DNA from: Comamonas badia DSM 17552
GTDB lineage: Bacteria > Pseudomonadota > Gammaproteobacteria > Burkholderiales > Burkholderiaceae_C
Assembly (NCBI RefSeq): GCF_000484635.1
Contig: NZ_AXVM01000006.1
Span: 265,394-329,393, forward strand
Reading direction: 5' to 3'
DNA: 64,000 nt
Both the position numbers and the translations under genes were made by a program. Shown here in pieces: positions 8,570 to 16,799 of the stretch (position 1 is its first letter; every line of letters starts with the position of its first letter). The notes beneath the pieces were generated by a model. That model was not told the origin of the DNA. It saw only the letters and a list, made by a program, of their open reading frames with translations, and did not search any database.

Positions 8570-10174
8570 TCACCCCGCCGCCGCCTCCACCAGCCGCCGC
8601 GTGTAGGGGTTGCGCGGCCGATCGAGCACCTGGCTGCAGTCGCCCGATTCGAGCACCTCGCCCTCCTTCATGACGATGACCTCATGCGCCATCGCGCGCA
8701 CCACGGCGACGTCGTGCGTGATGAGCAGATAGGCCAGCCCCCGCTCCTTCTGCAGGCGCTGCAGCAGTTGCAGCACCTGCTGCTGGATGGTCACGTCCAG
8801 CGCACTCGTCGGCTCGTCCAGCACCAGCAGTTCGGGCTCGACGATGAGCGCGCGCGCCACCGCGATGCGCTGGCGCTGGCCGCCGGAAAACTCGTGCGGA
8901 TAGCGCGCCAGCAGGCCGGGGAACTGGGCCTCTGCCAGGCCGACGTCGGCGAGCATCGCCAGCACGCGCGCGCGGCGCTCGACCTCGGGCAGTTCAGGCG
9001 CATGCACCCTGAGCCCCTCGCCGACGATTTCCTCTACCGTGAGGCGCGGCGAGAGCGACGAGAACGGGTCCTGGAACACCACCTGCACGCGCCGGCGCAA
9101 GGCCTGGTTGTGGGCACTGTTGTGCTGCGCGGGCTGATGCCACTGATCGCCCGCCACCATGAGCTGGCCGGTGCTGGGCAGCAGCCCCAGCAGCGCCTGC
9201 GCGAGCGTGGATTTGCCCGAGCCGGATTCGCCCACGACGCCCAGCGTGCGTCCTGCGGGAATCCGGAAATCCGCCCCCTTGACCGCAACGAATTCCCCCT
9301 TGCGAAACCAGCCGCGCACACCCGGCAGCGGCACCGGATAGCCCACCCGCAGCCCTTGCGCCCGCACCGCGATGCCGCCTTCCGGTGCACCTTCGACCAC
9401 GTCGCGCCGCGGTGTGCTGGCGATGAGCCGGCGGGTGTAGGCATGCTCGGGCGCCTCGAAAATCCGCGCCGTGCCGCCGCCCTCCACCAGATGGCCCTGC
9501 TCCATCACCGCCACGCGATCGGCAAAGCGGCGCACCATCAAAAGATCATGCGTAATCAAAAGCACCGCCATGCCGGTCTGGCGCTGCAGATCGGACAGCA
9601 GATCAAGGATCTGGCCGCGCAGGCTCACGTCCAGCGCCGTCGTCGGTTCATCGGCCAGCAGCAGTTTGGGGCGGCTGGCCAGCGCCATGGCGATCATGGC
9701 GCGCTGGCGCTGCCCGCCAGACATCTGGTGCGGAAAGCTGGCGGCGCGCCGCGCCGGCTCGGGGATGCCCGTGCTTGCCAGCAATTCGATAGCTGTCTGC
9801 GCTGACTGGGTGCGCGTCAGCGCCTGTTTCAGCATCAAGATTTCGGCCACCTGCGCGCCCACCGTCATCAAGGGGTTGAGCGCCGTCATCGGTTCCTGGA
9901 AGATCATCGCCACGCTGCTGCCGCGCACGCCGCGCAATGCGCGCTCGGAGAGCTGCAGCAGGTCTCGCCCCTCCAGCAGTGCGCGCCCGGTGATGTGCGC
10001 CTCGCCCGCCAGGCGCAGCAGCGAGAGCGCGCTCACCGTCTTGCCTGAGCCCGATTCGCCCACCAGCGCAAATTTTTCGCCGGCGCGAATCTCGAAATCC
10101 ACGCCGTGCACGACTTCCTTGTCGCCAAAGCGCACGCGCAAATCCTGCACCTGCAACAGCACCGGCGCGTTCAT
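8570..10174 (-). CDS. yejF: peptide ABC transporter, fused dual ATP-binding protein
   Basis: A 534-residue protein with two complete ABC ATPase domains. The start at 10174 overlaps the yejE stop (ATGA). Domain 1 has GESGSGKTVSALSLLR, MSGGQRQRAMIA and LLLADEPTTALD. Domain 2 has GESGSGKSTLAQ, FSGGQRQRIAVARAL and LLVLDEPTSALD. The domain order and gene neighbourhood match YejF, which powers uptake of oligopeptides, including antimicrobial peptides and microcin C in E. coli. It is the last gene of the operon yejA-yejB-(vapBC)-yejE-yejF. A copy of the dispersed hairpin repeat lies inside domain 1. Confidence 0.9.
   Translation of the reverse strand: MNAPVLLQVQDLRVRFGDKEVVHGVDFEIRAGEKFALVGESGSGKTVSALSLLRLAGEAHITGRALLEGRDLLQLSERALRGVRGSSVAMIFQEPMTALNPLMTVGAQVAEILMLKQALTRTQSAQTAIELLASTGIPEPARRAASFPHQMSGGQRQRAMIAMALASRPKLLLADEPTTALDVSLRGQILDLLSDLQRQTGMAVLLITHDLLMVRRFADRVAVMEQGHLVEGGGTARIFEAPEHAYTRRLIASTPRRDVVEGAPEGGIAVRAQGLRVGYPVPLPGVRGWFRKGEFVAVKGADFRIPAGRTLGVVGESGSGKSTLAQALLGLLPSTGQLMVAGDQWHQPAQHNSAHNQALRRRVQVVFQDPFSSLSPRLTVEEIVGEGLRVHAPELPEVERRARVLAMLADVGLAEAQFPGLLARYPHEFSGGQRQRIAVARALIVEPELLVLDEPTSALDVTIQQQVLQLLQRLQKERGLAYLLITHDVAVVRAMAHEVIVMKEGEVLESGDCSQVLDRPRNPYTRRLVEAAAG
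9785..9838 (-). repeat. dispersed hairpin repeat copy inside yejF
   Basis: The plus strand carries GATAGCTGTCTGCGCTGACT followed by CAGCGCCTGTTTCAGC. This fits the family pattern ATAGCTG-nnn-GCGC, loop, AGCGC, then a T-rich flank. The reading frame stays open through it. Confidence 0.5.
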
Positions 10175-11214
10175 TGGTCGGCCTTTCGCGGATCGAGCGC
10201 GTCGCGCAGCGCATCGCCCATGAAGGTGAGCAGCAGCAGCGTGACCACCAGCACCGCAAAGGTGAAGATGGAAATCCACCAGGCATCGATGTTGTTCTTG
10301 CCCTGGCTCAGCAGTTCGCCCAGGCTGGGCGTTCCGGGGGGCACGCCCAAGCCCAGGAAGTCGAGCGAGGTGAGCGCCAAAATCGCCCCGCTCATGCGAA
10401 ACGGCAGAAAGGTGACCACCGGCACCATGGAATTGGGCAGGATGTGGCGCCACATGATGGCGCCGCTCCTGACCCCCAGCGCACGCGCCGCCTTGACGTA
10501 ATCGAGCTGGCGGTTGCGCAGGAATTCGGCGCGCACGTAGTCCGAAAGGCCCATCCAGCCGAAGAGTGAAAGCAGCACCAGCAGCAGCGCGATGCTGGGC
10601 GCGAAGATGGCGCTGAAGATGATGAGCAGATACAGCTCTGGCATCGAACCCCAGATTTCGATGAAGCGCTGAAAGGTGAGATCGATCCTGCCGCCAAAAA
10701 AGCCCTGGACCGCCCCGGCGAGGATGCCCAGCACCACGCCCACCGCCGTGAGCGCCAGGCCGAAGAGCACGCTCACGCGAAAGCCATAGATGAGCTGCGC
10801 GAGCAGGTCGCGCCCGCGGTCGTCCGTGCCCAGCCAGTTGTCGCGCGAGGGGCCGGACGGGTTGGGCGACTTGGCGAAGTAATTGAGCGTGTTGGCGCCA
10901 TAGGGGTTGAGGGTGTAGAGCGCCCAGTTGCCGTTTTCCGAAAGCTTCTCGCGCACATACGGATCAAGGTAGTCGGTGGGCGTCTGGAAGTCGCCGCCGA
11001 AGGTGGTTTCCGGGTAGTCGTGCAGCATCGGCAGGTAATACTGGCCGTCGTAGCGCACAAGAATCGGGCGGTCGTTGCTCACCAGCTCCGCGCCCAGACT
11101 CACCAGCGTGAGCGCGCAGAACAGGACCAGGCTCCAATAGCCCAGCCGGTTGCGCTTGAACCGCAGCCAGGCGCGGCGCGTGGGCGAGAGGCTGGATGCG
11201 GGCGCGTCAGCCAT
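10171..11214 (-). CDS. yejE: peptide ABC transporter permease
   Basis: A 347-residue inner-membrane permease. The ATG at 11214 (MADAPASSLSPTRRAWLRFK) is chosen because the Arg-rich RRAWLRFKRNRLGYWSL start is typical of the OppC/YejE N terminus. Further features are a large periplasmic loop after helix 1 (residues about 45-130), the DDRGRDLLAQLIYG entry motif, and the EAA-like cytoplasmic loop DYVKAARALGVRSGAIMWRHILPN. The start codon lies inside the 3' end of the vapC gene (8-base overlap), so translation may be coupled to the toxin gene. It pairs with YejB. Confidence 0.9.
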   Translation of the reverse strand: MADAPASSLSPTRRAWLRFKRNRLGYWSLVLFCALTLVSLGAELVSNDRPILVRYDGQYYLPMLHDYPETTFGGDFQTPTDYLDPYVREKLSENGNWALYTLNPYGANTLNYFAKSPNPSGPSRDNWLGTDDRGRDLLAQLIYGFRVSVLFGLALTAVGVVLGILAGAVQGFFGGRIDLTFQRFIEIWGSMPELYLLIIFSAIFAPSIALLLVLLSLFGWMGLSDYVRAEFLRNRQLDYVKAARALGVRSGAIMWRHILPNSMVPVVTFLPFRMSGAILALTSLDFLGLGVPPGTPSLGELLSQGKNNIDAWWISIFTFAVLVVTLLLLTFMGDALRDALDPRKADQ

Positions 11215-11635
11215 GGGCGCCTTCGGCGAGCAGGTTCTGAAACGGTTCGCGGCTCTTGAAGCGGTAGGCGCCGAAATCGCGCTCATCGGTGGTCAGGATG
11301 CGCCCGTGCCCCAGGTGCTCCGCCAGCAGCACCAGCGAGCCGTCGGCCAGATCCATGGGCAGGCTGGCGTAGCGCTCCATGAGGTGCGCGAGTCGCTCGG
11401 TTTGCGGCATGTCCCACTGCCACACGGCAATGCCCCCGCCCGCCACGTCGCGCAGCAGGGCGTGCGCTGCATCGGTGCCGATCCAGCGCGTGATCAGGTG
11501 CGTGGCCTCGGTCAGCACGGGCCAGGTGGTCACCCAGCCTTCCTCCTGTGTGGAAAGCGCCCGCGCCGCTCGGGCGTGCCAGGCGTCGTCGGCATCGGCC
11601 AGCGCGTAGAAAAAACCCGCGTCGGCGATGATCAC
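11207..11635 (-). CDS. PIN-domain toxin (VapC-like)
   Basis: A 142-residue PIN-domain ribonuclease. The expected acidic residues are visible: Asp5 (MIIADAGFF), Glu in VLTEATH, Asp in MDLADGSLV and Asp in ILTTDERDF. VapC toxins cleave tRNA or rRNA when their antitoxin is degraded. The gene overlaps the antitoxin upstream by four bases and the yejE start downstream by eight. The pair is therefore embedded in the peptide-importer operon. Which RNA is cut cannot be read from the sequence. Confidence 0.85.
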   Translation of the reverse strand: MIIADAGFFYALADADDAWHARAARALSTQEEGWVTTWPVLTEATHLITRWIGTDAAHALLRDVAGGGIAVWQWDMPQTERLAHLMERYASLPMDLADGSLVLLAEHLGHGRILTTDERDFGAYRFKSREPFQNLLAEGAHG

Positions 11636-11955
11636 GCGCCACCTTTGGCAGCCGGGGCACCAGCGGCGAAGGACACTGGATCAGACTCATGCACCGCGGG
11701 CGTCCGGCCCTGGTGCTTGGCGCTCCAGCCCTCGGCCAGCCGCGCCTTGTAATGGCCCGCCACATCGCTGCGGCCGCTGCGGCCCTTGCCGACAAAGGCT
11801 GCAAAGTGCGTCAACCCCACACGCTGTGCGCGCATCTGCTCGTAATAGTGCTGAACGCTGGTGCGCAGCACCTCGCTCACGCCCAGGCCGGTCGCCTCGG
11901 CCAGGTAATTGAGCTGCTGCTCGGCTTCACCCTCGAAACGTGCGTTGACCCGCAT
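11632..11955 (-). CDS. ribbon-helix-helix antitoxin (VapB-like)
   Basis: A 107-residue protein from the ATG at 11955, which has AAGGAG seven bases upstream; a GTG at 11958 is less well placed. The N terminus MRVNARFEGEAEQQLNYLAE followed by TGLGVSEVLRTSVQHYYEQM has the strand-helix-helix look of CopG/RHH DNA-binding antitoxins. The C-terminal part is disordered and would wrap the toxin. The stop overlaps vapC by four bases. It would repress its own promoter, probably at the inverted repeat 22 bases upstream of its start. Confidence 0.78.
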   Translation of the reverse strand: MRVNARFEGEAEQQLNYLAEATGLGVSEVLRTSVQHYYEQMRAQRVGLTHFAAFVGKGRSGRSDVAGHYKARLAEGWSAKHQGRTPAVHESDPVSFAAGAPAAKGGA

Positions 11956-11976
11956 CACGGAACTCCTTGGACTTTA

Positions 11977-11999
11977 TTTGTCTTGCATTGTATGACAAA
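11977..11999. promoter_or_regulatory. inverted repeat, candidate vapBC operator
   Basis: TTTGTC (11977-11982) and GACAAA (11994-11999) form six-base perfect arms around an 11-base AT-rich spacer. They lie in the 63-base gap between yejB and the antitoxin start. TTGTCA and TACAAT occur within it on the coding strand, so an internal promoter for vapBC-yejEF is plausible. Confidence 0.45.
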
Positions 12000-12018
12000 C
12001 GAACGGGCTGCACGGCGC

Positions 12019-13056
12019 TCAATCAAACTTCACCCGCGGATCGACCCAGACGTAGCACAGGTCGGAGATCAGCTTGGTCACGAGACCGATCAGCGTGAAC
12101 AGGTACAGCGTGCCCAGCACCACGGGGTAATCACGCCGGATCACGCTCTCGTACGAAAGCAGCCCCAGTCCGTCGAGCGAGAACAAGGTCTCGATCAGCA
12201 GCGAGCCGGTGAAAAACGCGCCGATGAAGGCCGATGGAAAGCCGGTGACAATGGGAATGAGCGCATTGCGGAACACGTGGCCGTAGAGCACCTGGCGCTC
12301 AGACAGGCCCTTGGCGCGCGCCGTCAGCACGTACTGCTTGCGGATTTCTTCCAGGAAGGCGTTCTTGGTCAGCATCGCGGTGACGGCGAAGCTGCCCGCC
12401 ACCATCGCGATCACCGGCAGCGTGATGTGCCAGAGGTAATCGACGATGCGCGCGCCCCAGGTCAGCTCCTCCCAGTTGCTGGACGTGAGCCCGCGCAGCG
12501 GAAACCACTGCAGTTGCCCGCCAAAAATCACCAGCAGCGCCAGGCCCAGCACGAAGCCCGGAATGGCGTAGCCGATCAGGATCAGGATGGTGGTTGCCAG
12601 GTCGAAGCGCGAGCCCGCGCGCACCGCCTTGGCCACGCCCAGCGGCACCGCCACCAGGTAGCTGATGAAAAAGGTCCAGAGCCCCAGGCTGATCGAAACC
12701 GGCATCTTCTCCTTGATGAGCTGCCACACGTCCTTGTTCTGAAAAAAACTGCGCCCCAGGTCGAAACGCGCAAACTGCCCGAGCATTTTGAAGAAACGCA
12801 CATGCGCGGGCTCATCAAAGCCGTAGAGCTTCTTGATCTGCGCGAGGCGCCCCGGGTCCACCCCCTGCGCGCCACGGTAGGCCATGCCCACGCCTTCGCC
12901 CCCACCGCCCTGCCCGGCCATGCCCGCCTTGGCCTCGGCCAGGTACTGCTCCACCGGCCCGCCGGGCACGAACTGGATCACCACGAAGGTGAGCAGCAGC
13001 ACGCCCAGCAGCGTGGGCAGCATGAGCAGGATGCGCTTGAGGATGTAGGCGGTCAT
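12019..13056 (-). CDS. yejB: peptide ABC transporter permease
   Basis: A 345-residue permease starting MTAYILKRILLMLPTLLGVL, the standard first helix of OppB/YejB. A long periplasmic segment with a Gly-rich stretch (GQGGGGEGVGMA) follows, as is typical of YejB. The cytoplasmic coupling loop is KQYVLTARAKGLSERQVLYG. The C terminus LCYVWVDPRVKFD is also family-typical. It forms the membrane channel with YejE. The yejE gene, normally next, is separated from it here by the vapBC pair. Confidence 0.9.
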   Translation of the reverse strand: MTAYILKRILLMLPTLLGVLLLTFVVIQFVPGGPVEQYLAEAKAGMAGQGGGGEGVGMAYRGAQGVDPGRLAQIKKLYGFDEPAHVRFFKMLGQFARFDLGRSFFQNKDVWQLIKEKMPVSISLGLWTFFISYLVAVPLGVAKAVRAGSRFDLATTILILIGYAIPGFVLGLALLVIFGGQLQWFPLRGLTSSNWEELTWGARIVDYLWHITLPVIAMVAGSFAVTAMLTKNAFLEEIRKQYVLTARAKGLSERQVLYGHVFRNALIPIVTGFPSAFIGAFFTGSLLIETLFSLDGLGLLSYESVIRRDYPVVLGTLYLFTLIGLVTKLISDLCYVWVDPRVKFD

Positions 13057-13080
13057 GGCGTCACATTATTCATTTTCAAG

Positions 13081-13131
13081 CAAAAACACCTTCAATCGCT
13101 TATGCAGCAAGCGCAAGCAGCTATGGTTTTT
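13081..13131 (-). repeat. dispersed hairpin repeat copy at the yejA 3' end
   Basis: On the minus strand this reads ATAGCTGCTTGCGCTTGC followed by GCATAAGCGATTGAAGG and a T-rich end. The yejA stop codon TAG is part of the element, and the rest fills the yejA-yejB gap. Confidence 0.6.
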
Positions 13132-14920
13132 TCGACCACCAGGTATCCACCGCCCACATCTCCCCCGGCGAGTACGGCGGCACCACGTCGGGTTTTGCCA
13201 GGCGCCAGCCGTCGTACACCATGCGGTGCGTGCTGGCCGACCATTGCGGAATCAGGTAGTACTCGGCGGCCATGATGCGGTCGAGCGCGTGGCAGGCGGG
13301 CAGCAGCCCAGCCAGCGACTTGGCCGAGACCATGGCCTGGATCATCGCGTCCACCGCCGGGTTTTTCACCCCGGCGAAATTGCCCGAATCTTCCTGATCG
13401 GCCGCCTTGCTGCCAAACAGATCGGCAAACTCCTGCCCCGGGTTGTTCGTGCCCTGAAAGGCGATGGTGGTGATGTCGAAGTCGAACTTCTGCAGCCGCT
13501 GCTGGTAGAGCGCGAAATCGACCGAGCGGAAGTTCAGCGCGATGCCCAGCTTGGCCAGGTTGTGCTGCCACGAGAAGATGGTGCGCACGCCGCCCTCGCT
13601 GCTGTCCATGTATTCAAGCACGAAGGGCTCGCCTTGCGCGTTCTTGAGCACACCGTCCTGCACCTCCCAGCCGGCCTCCTTGAGCAGTTTTTGCGCCTGC
13701 CGCAGATGCTCGCGCAACACCATGGGGCTTTCGGTCACCGGGGGTTCCACCATGGGGCCGAACGCTGCCTTGGGCAGCTCGGCGCGCCAGGGATCGAGCA
13801 AGGCCAGTTCCGCTGCGGTGGGCTCGCCATGCGTTTCGCAGCGGGTGTTGCCGAACAGGCCATGCACGCGCTGGTAGGCGCCGTAGAAGAGCTGGCGGTT
13901 CATCCACTCGTAATCGAACGCCAGGCCCAGCGCCTCGCGCACGCGCCGGTCCTGCAGCTGCGGGCGGCGGGTGTTGAGCACATAGCTCTGAAAGCCGGTC
14001 GGCAGCTTGTTCTTGAACTCGGCCTTCACCAGTTCGCCGGTATCGAAGCGCTTGCCGTTCACGCGCCGCGCCCAGTCGCCGGCGCTGAAGAAGCGCATCA
14101 GGTCGAATTCGCCGGCCTTGAGCGCCTCCAGCCGCGCGGTGTTGTCCTTGTAGATCTTGACCTCGATGCGGCCGAAATTGGCCGTGCCGCGCCGAACCGG
14201 CAGATCGCGCGCCCAATAGTCAGCGTCGAGCACGTAGGTGATGTCCTTGCCGAAGTTCACCGGGCCGATCCTGTACGGCCCGCTGCCGATGGGCGTGTCC
14301 ATCACCACCTGGTCGAAGGTCTTGCCCGCGCCCCAGTCGCGGCTGAAGATGGGCAGCCCCCCCACCGTCAGCGGCAGCTCGCGGTTGGGCGCCTTGAAGC
14401 GAAAGCGCACGGTGCGCGCATCCAGCACGTCGCAGCCGTCCACCTCGTAGAGCATGGTCCTGTAGCCCGGCGAGACGTAGGGGCCGATCAGCGTCTCGTA
14501 GGTGTATTTGACATCCTCCGCCGTGACCGGCTTGCCGTCGTGAAAGCGCGCCTCGCGCCGCAGGCGGAAGGTGGCGGACAGGCCATCGGGCGCGACGCTC
14601 ACGTCCTCGGCCAGCAGCCCGTAGCCAGTCGCCGTCTCATCGAGCGAGCCGGTGAGCAGCGTATCGAACATCAGCGCGCTCAGGTACGCCGGCGCACTGC
14701 CGCGGATGGTGAAGGGGTTGTATTTGTCGAAGGTGGAGGCGCGCGAATTGCTCACCAGGCGCAAGGTGCCGCCCTTGGGCGCATCCGGGTTCGCATAGGG
14801 GAAATGCGTGAAATCCGCCGGCTCCTTCACATCGCCCCAGAGCGCATAGGCGTAGTCGGCGCGCACGGGCAAGGCCAGCACCAGCACCGCCAACAGAAGG
14901 AATCGTCGCAAACCTCGCAT
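13121..14920 (-). CDS. yejA: peptide ABC transporter substrate-binding protein
   Basis: A periplasmic binding protein of about 599 residues. The ATG at 14920 opens the signal peptide [21 protein letters not shown]; an ATG at 14935 would add five residues. The mature start [20 protein letters not shown] and the SBP_bac_5 signature [16 protein letters not shown] are typical of YejA. So are [19 protein letters not shown] and the C-terminal [15 protein letters not shown]. It captures peptides for YejB/E/F. It is divergent from fabI, and the two start sites lie only 44 bases apart, so the promoters must overlap. Confidence 0.9.
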   Translation of the reverse strand: MRGLRRFLLLAVLVLALPVRADYAYALWGDVKEPADFTHFPYANPDAPKGGTLRLVSNSRASTFDKYNPFTIRGSAPAYLSALMFDTLLTGSLDETATGYGLLAEDVSVAPDGLSATFRLRREARFHDGKPVTAEDVKYTYETLIGPYVSPGYRTMLYEVDGCDVLDARTVRFRFKAPNRELPLTVGGLPIFSRDWGAGKTFDQVVMDTPIGSGPYRIGPVNFGKDITYVLDADYWARDLPVRRGTANFGRIEVKIYKDNTARLEALKAGEFDLMRFFSAGDWARRVNGKRFDTGELVKAEFKNKLPTGFQSYVLNTRRPQLQDRRVREALGLAFDYEWMNRQLFYGAYQRVHGLFGNTRCETHGEPTAAELALLDPWRAELPKAAFGPMVEPPVTESPMVLREHLRQAQKLLKEAGWEVQDGVLKNAQGEPFVLEYMDSSEGGVRTIFSWQHNLAKLGIALNFRSVDFALYQQRLQKFDFDITTIAFQGTNNPGQEFADLFGSKAADQEDSGNFAGVKNPAVDAMIQAMVSAKSLAGLLPACHALDRIMAAEYYLIPQWSASTHRMVYDGWRLAKPDVVPPYSPGEMWAVDTWWSKKP

Positions 14921-14964
14921 GCGACAATTCTGCATTACCCCGAACCCGATTCAGGAGAACGACA

Positions 14965-15765
14965 ATGGGTTTTCTCGCAGGCAAGAAGCTGCTCATCACC
15001 GGCGTGCTGTCCAACCGCTCGATTGCCTACGGCATCGCCCGCGCCTGCCACCAGCAGGGGGCGGAGCTGGCCTTCAGCTACGTGGGTGAGCGCTTCAAGG
15101 ACCGCATCACCGAATTTGCCGCAGATTTCAATTCCAGGCTGGTGTTCGATTGCGACGTGGGCGATGACGCGCAGATCGATCGGCTCTTTACCGACTTGCA
15201 CGCCGCCTGGGGCCAGTTCGACGGCCTGGTGCATTCCATCGGCTTTGCGCCGCGCGAGGCGATCGCGGGCAACTTCTTCGACGGTCTCTCGCGTGAGAAC
15301 TACCGCATCGCGCACGACATCAGCGCCTACAGCTTTGCGGCGCTGGCCAAGGGGGCGCTGCCGTATCTGAACGACCAATCCGCGCTGCTCACGCTGACCT
15401 ACCTGGGCGCGCTGCGCACCATCCCCAACTACAACACCATGGGTCTGGCCAAGGCCAGTCTGGAAGCCAGCGTGCGCTATCTGGCCGAGGCCATGGGCCG
15501 CACGCCCGACGGCCGCGCGATCCGCGTGAACGGCATCTCGGCGGGCCCGATCAAGACACTGGCGGCCAGCGGCATCAAGGATTTCGGCAAGTTGCTGGGC
15601 CGCGTGGCCGACGCCGCGCCACTGCGACGCAACGTGACGATAGAAGACGTGGGCAACGTCGCCGCCTTTCTGCTGAGCAACCTGGCCAGCGGCGTGACGG
15701 CCGAGATCACCTACGTGGACGGCGGCTTCAGCCAGACGGCCGGCCTCTCCGCCGACCAGGTGTAG
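14965..15765 (+). CDS. fabI: enoyl-[acyl-carrier-protein] reductase (NADH)
   Basis: A 266-residue cytoplasmic enzyme with CAGGAG nine bases upstream of the ATG. It catalyses the last step of fatty-acid elongation, reducing trans-2-enoyl-ACP. Visible features are the N-terminal cofactor motif [13 protein letters not shown] and the catalytic region [20 protein letters not shown], with Tyr146, Tyr156 and Lys163 in the FabI spacing. Further on is [18 protein letters not shown], whose segment binds triclosan in other FabI proteins. Length and motifs are fully typical. Confidence 0.96.
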   Translation: MGFLAGKKLLITGVLSNRSIAYGIARACHQQGAELAFSYVGERFKDRITEFAADFNSRLVFDCDVGDDAQIDRLFTDLHAAWGQFDGLVHSIGFAPREAIAGNFFDGLSRENYRIAHDISAYSFAALAKGALPYLNDQSALLTLTYLGALRTIPNYNTMGLAKASLEASVRYLAEAMGRTPDGRAIRVNGISAGPIKTLAASGIKDFGKLLGRVADAAPLRRNVTIEDVGNVAAFLLSNLASGVTAEITYVDGGFSQTAGLSADQV

Positions 15766-15775
15766 AGCGCCCCGG

Positions 15776-16753
15776 TCAGGCAGACGCGCTGGCGGCCACC
15801 GCGCCACGGATGGCATTGGCCAGCTCGGTGGCCTCGAACTTGGCCACGTAGCCGTTTGCCCCCACCTTGCGCACCAGATCCTCGTTGGTCGTGCCCGAGA
15901 GCGAGGAATGGATCAGCACCGGCAGCCGCGCGAAGCGCGGATCCTGCTTGATGTTGCGCGTGAGCGTGAAGCCATCCATCTCGGGCATTTCCAGGTCGGT
16001 CAGCACCAGGCCGACCTTGTCGGAAATGCTCTTGCCTTCTTCCTCGGCCACCTCGAACAGCGCGTTGAGCCGCTCCCAGGCTTCCTTGCCGGATTTCACG
16101 ATCTCGTAGGAGGCCGACAGCGCCTTGAGCTCCTGCTCCAGCAGCGAGCGCGCGACAAAGGAGTCATCGGCCGCCAGCACGATGGCATCGCCGCGCATCT
16201 GCAGCTTGGCGCCGAGCTTCTTGCCCTGCACCGTGTGCCGGTCGCTTTCCGGCGTGACCATCTGCACGATGGCCTCCACGTCCAGCACCTGCGCCAGGTG
16301 CTGCTTGCCATTGGCATCGGGATCGAGCCGCGCAAAGCTCGTCACCAACGACTTGGCATTGCCGCTGGCCTCGGCCGGAATCACCTGGCTCCAGTTCAGG
16401 CGCGCGATGTCCTCGACGGATTCCACCGCGAAGGCCTGTACCGAGCGGGCGTACTCCGTCACCAGCAGGATGTTGAGCCCCGTCTCGGGCTTGCAGCCGA
16501 CGATGGCGGGCAGGTCAAACACCGGAATCACCTGCCCGCGCAGGTTGACCACGCCGAGCGAGAGCTTGTCCGCCCCCACCACCGGCGTGATCTGCGGCAT
16601 GGCCATGATCTCGCGGATCTTGAAAACGTTGATGCCGAACAGCTCGGATTGGCCCAGGGCGTTGTCCTTGCCCAGGCGGAACATGAGCATCTCGAACTTG
16701 TTCGAACCGGCCAGATTGGTGCGTTCATCGACGTCGGACTGGTGTTTTGCCAT
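15776..16753 (-). CDS. cheV: chemotaxis coupling protein CheV (CheW + receiver)
   Basis: A 325-residue protein. Residues about 15-165 form a CheW-like domain (FGINVFKIREIMAMPQITPV, then GVVNLRGQVIPVFDL). Residues about 190-320 form a receiver domain with acidic residues in LAADDSF, the phospho-acceptor Asp in LVLTDLEMPEMDG and the Lys in YVAKFEA. CheV couples chemoreceptors to CheA and adapts the signal by phosphorylation. It stands alone; no other che gene is in the window. It converges on fabI with a 10-base gap. Confidence 0.93.
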   Translation of the reverse strand: MAKHQSDVDERTNLAGSNKFEMLMFRLGKDNALGQSELFGINVFKIREIMAMPQITPVVGADKLSLGVVNLRGQVIPVFDLPAIVGCKPETGLNILLVTEYARSVQAFAVESVEDIARLNWSQVIPAEASGNAKSLVTSFARLDPDANGKQHLAQVLDVEAIVQMVTPESDRHTVQGKKLGAKLQMRGDAIVLAADDSFVARSLLEQELKALSASYEIVKSGKEAWERLNALFEVAEEEGKSISDKVGLVLTDLEMPEMDGFTLTRNIKQDPRFARLPVLIHSSLSGTTNEDLVRKVGANGYVAKFEATELANAIRGAVAASASA

Positions 16754-16799
16754 GGTGGGTCATCCTCTGCTGCCTGCTGCAGTGCAGACTGCAACCATT

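Noticed and set aside
13055..15370. A 771-codon open frame on the plus strand
   Set aside because: It is antisense to yejA and runs into fabI in another frame; composition is typical of a shadow.
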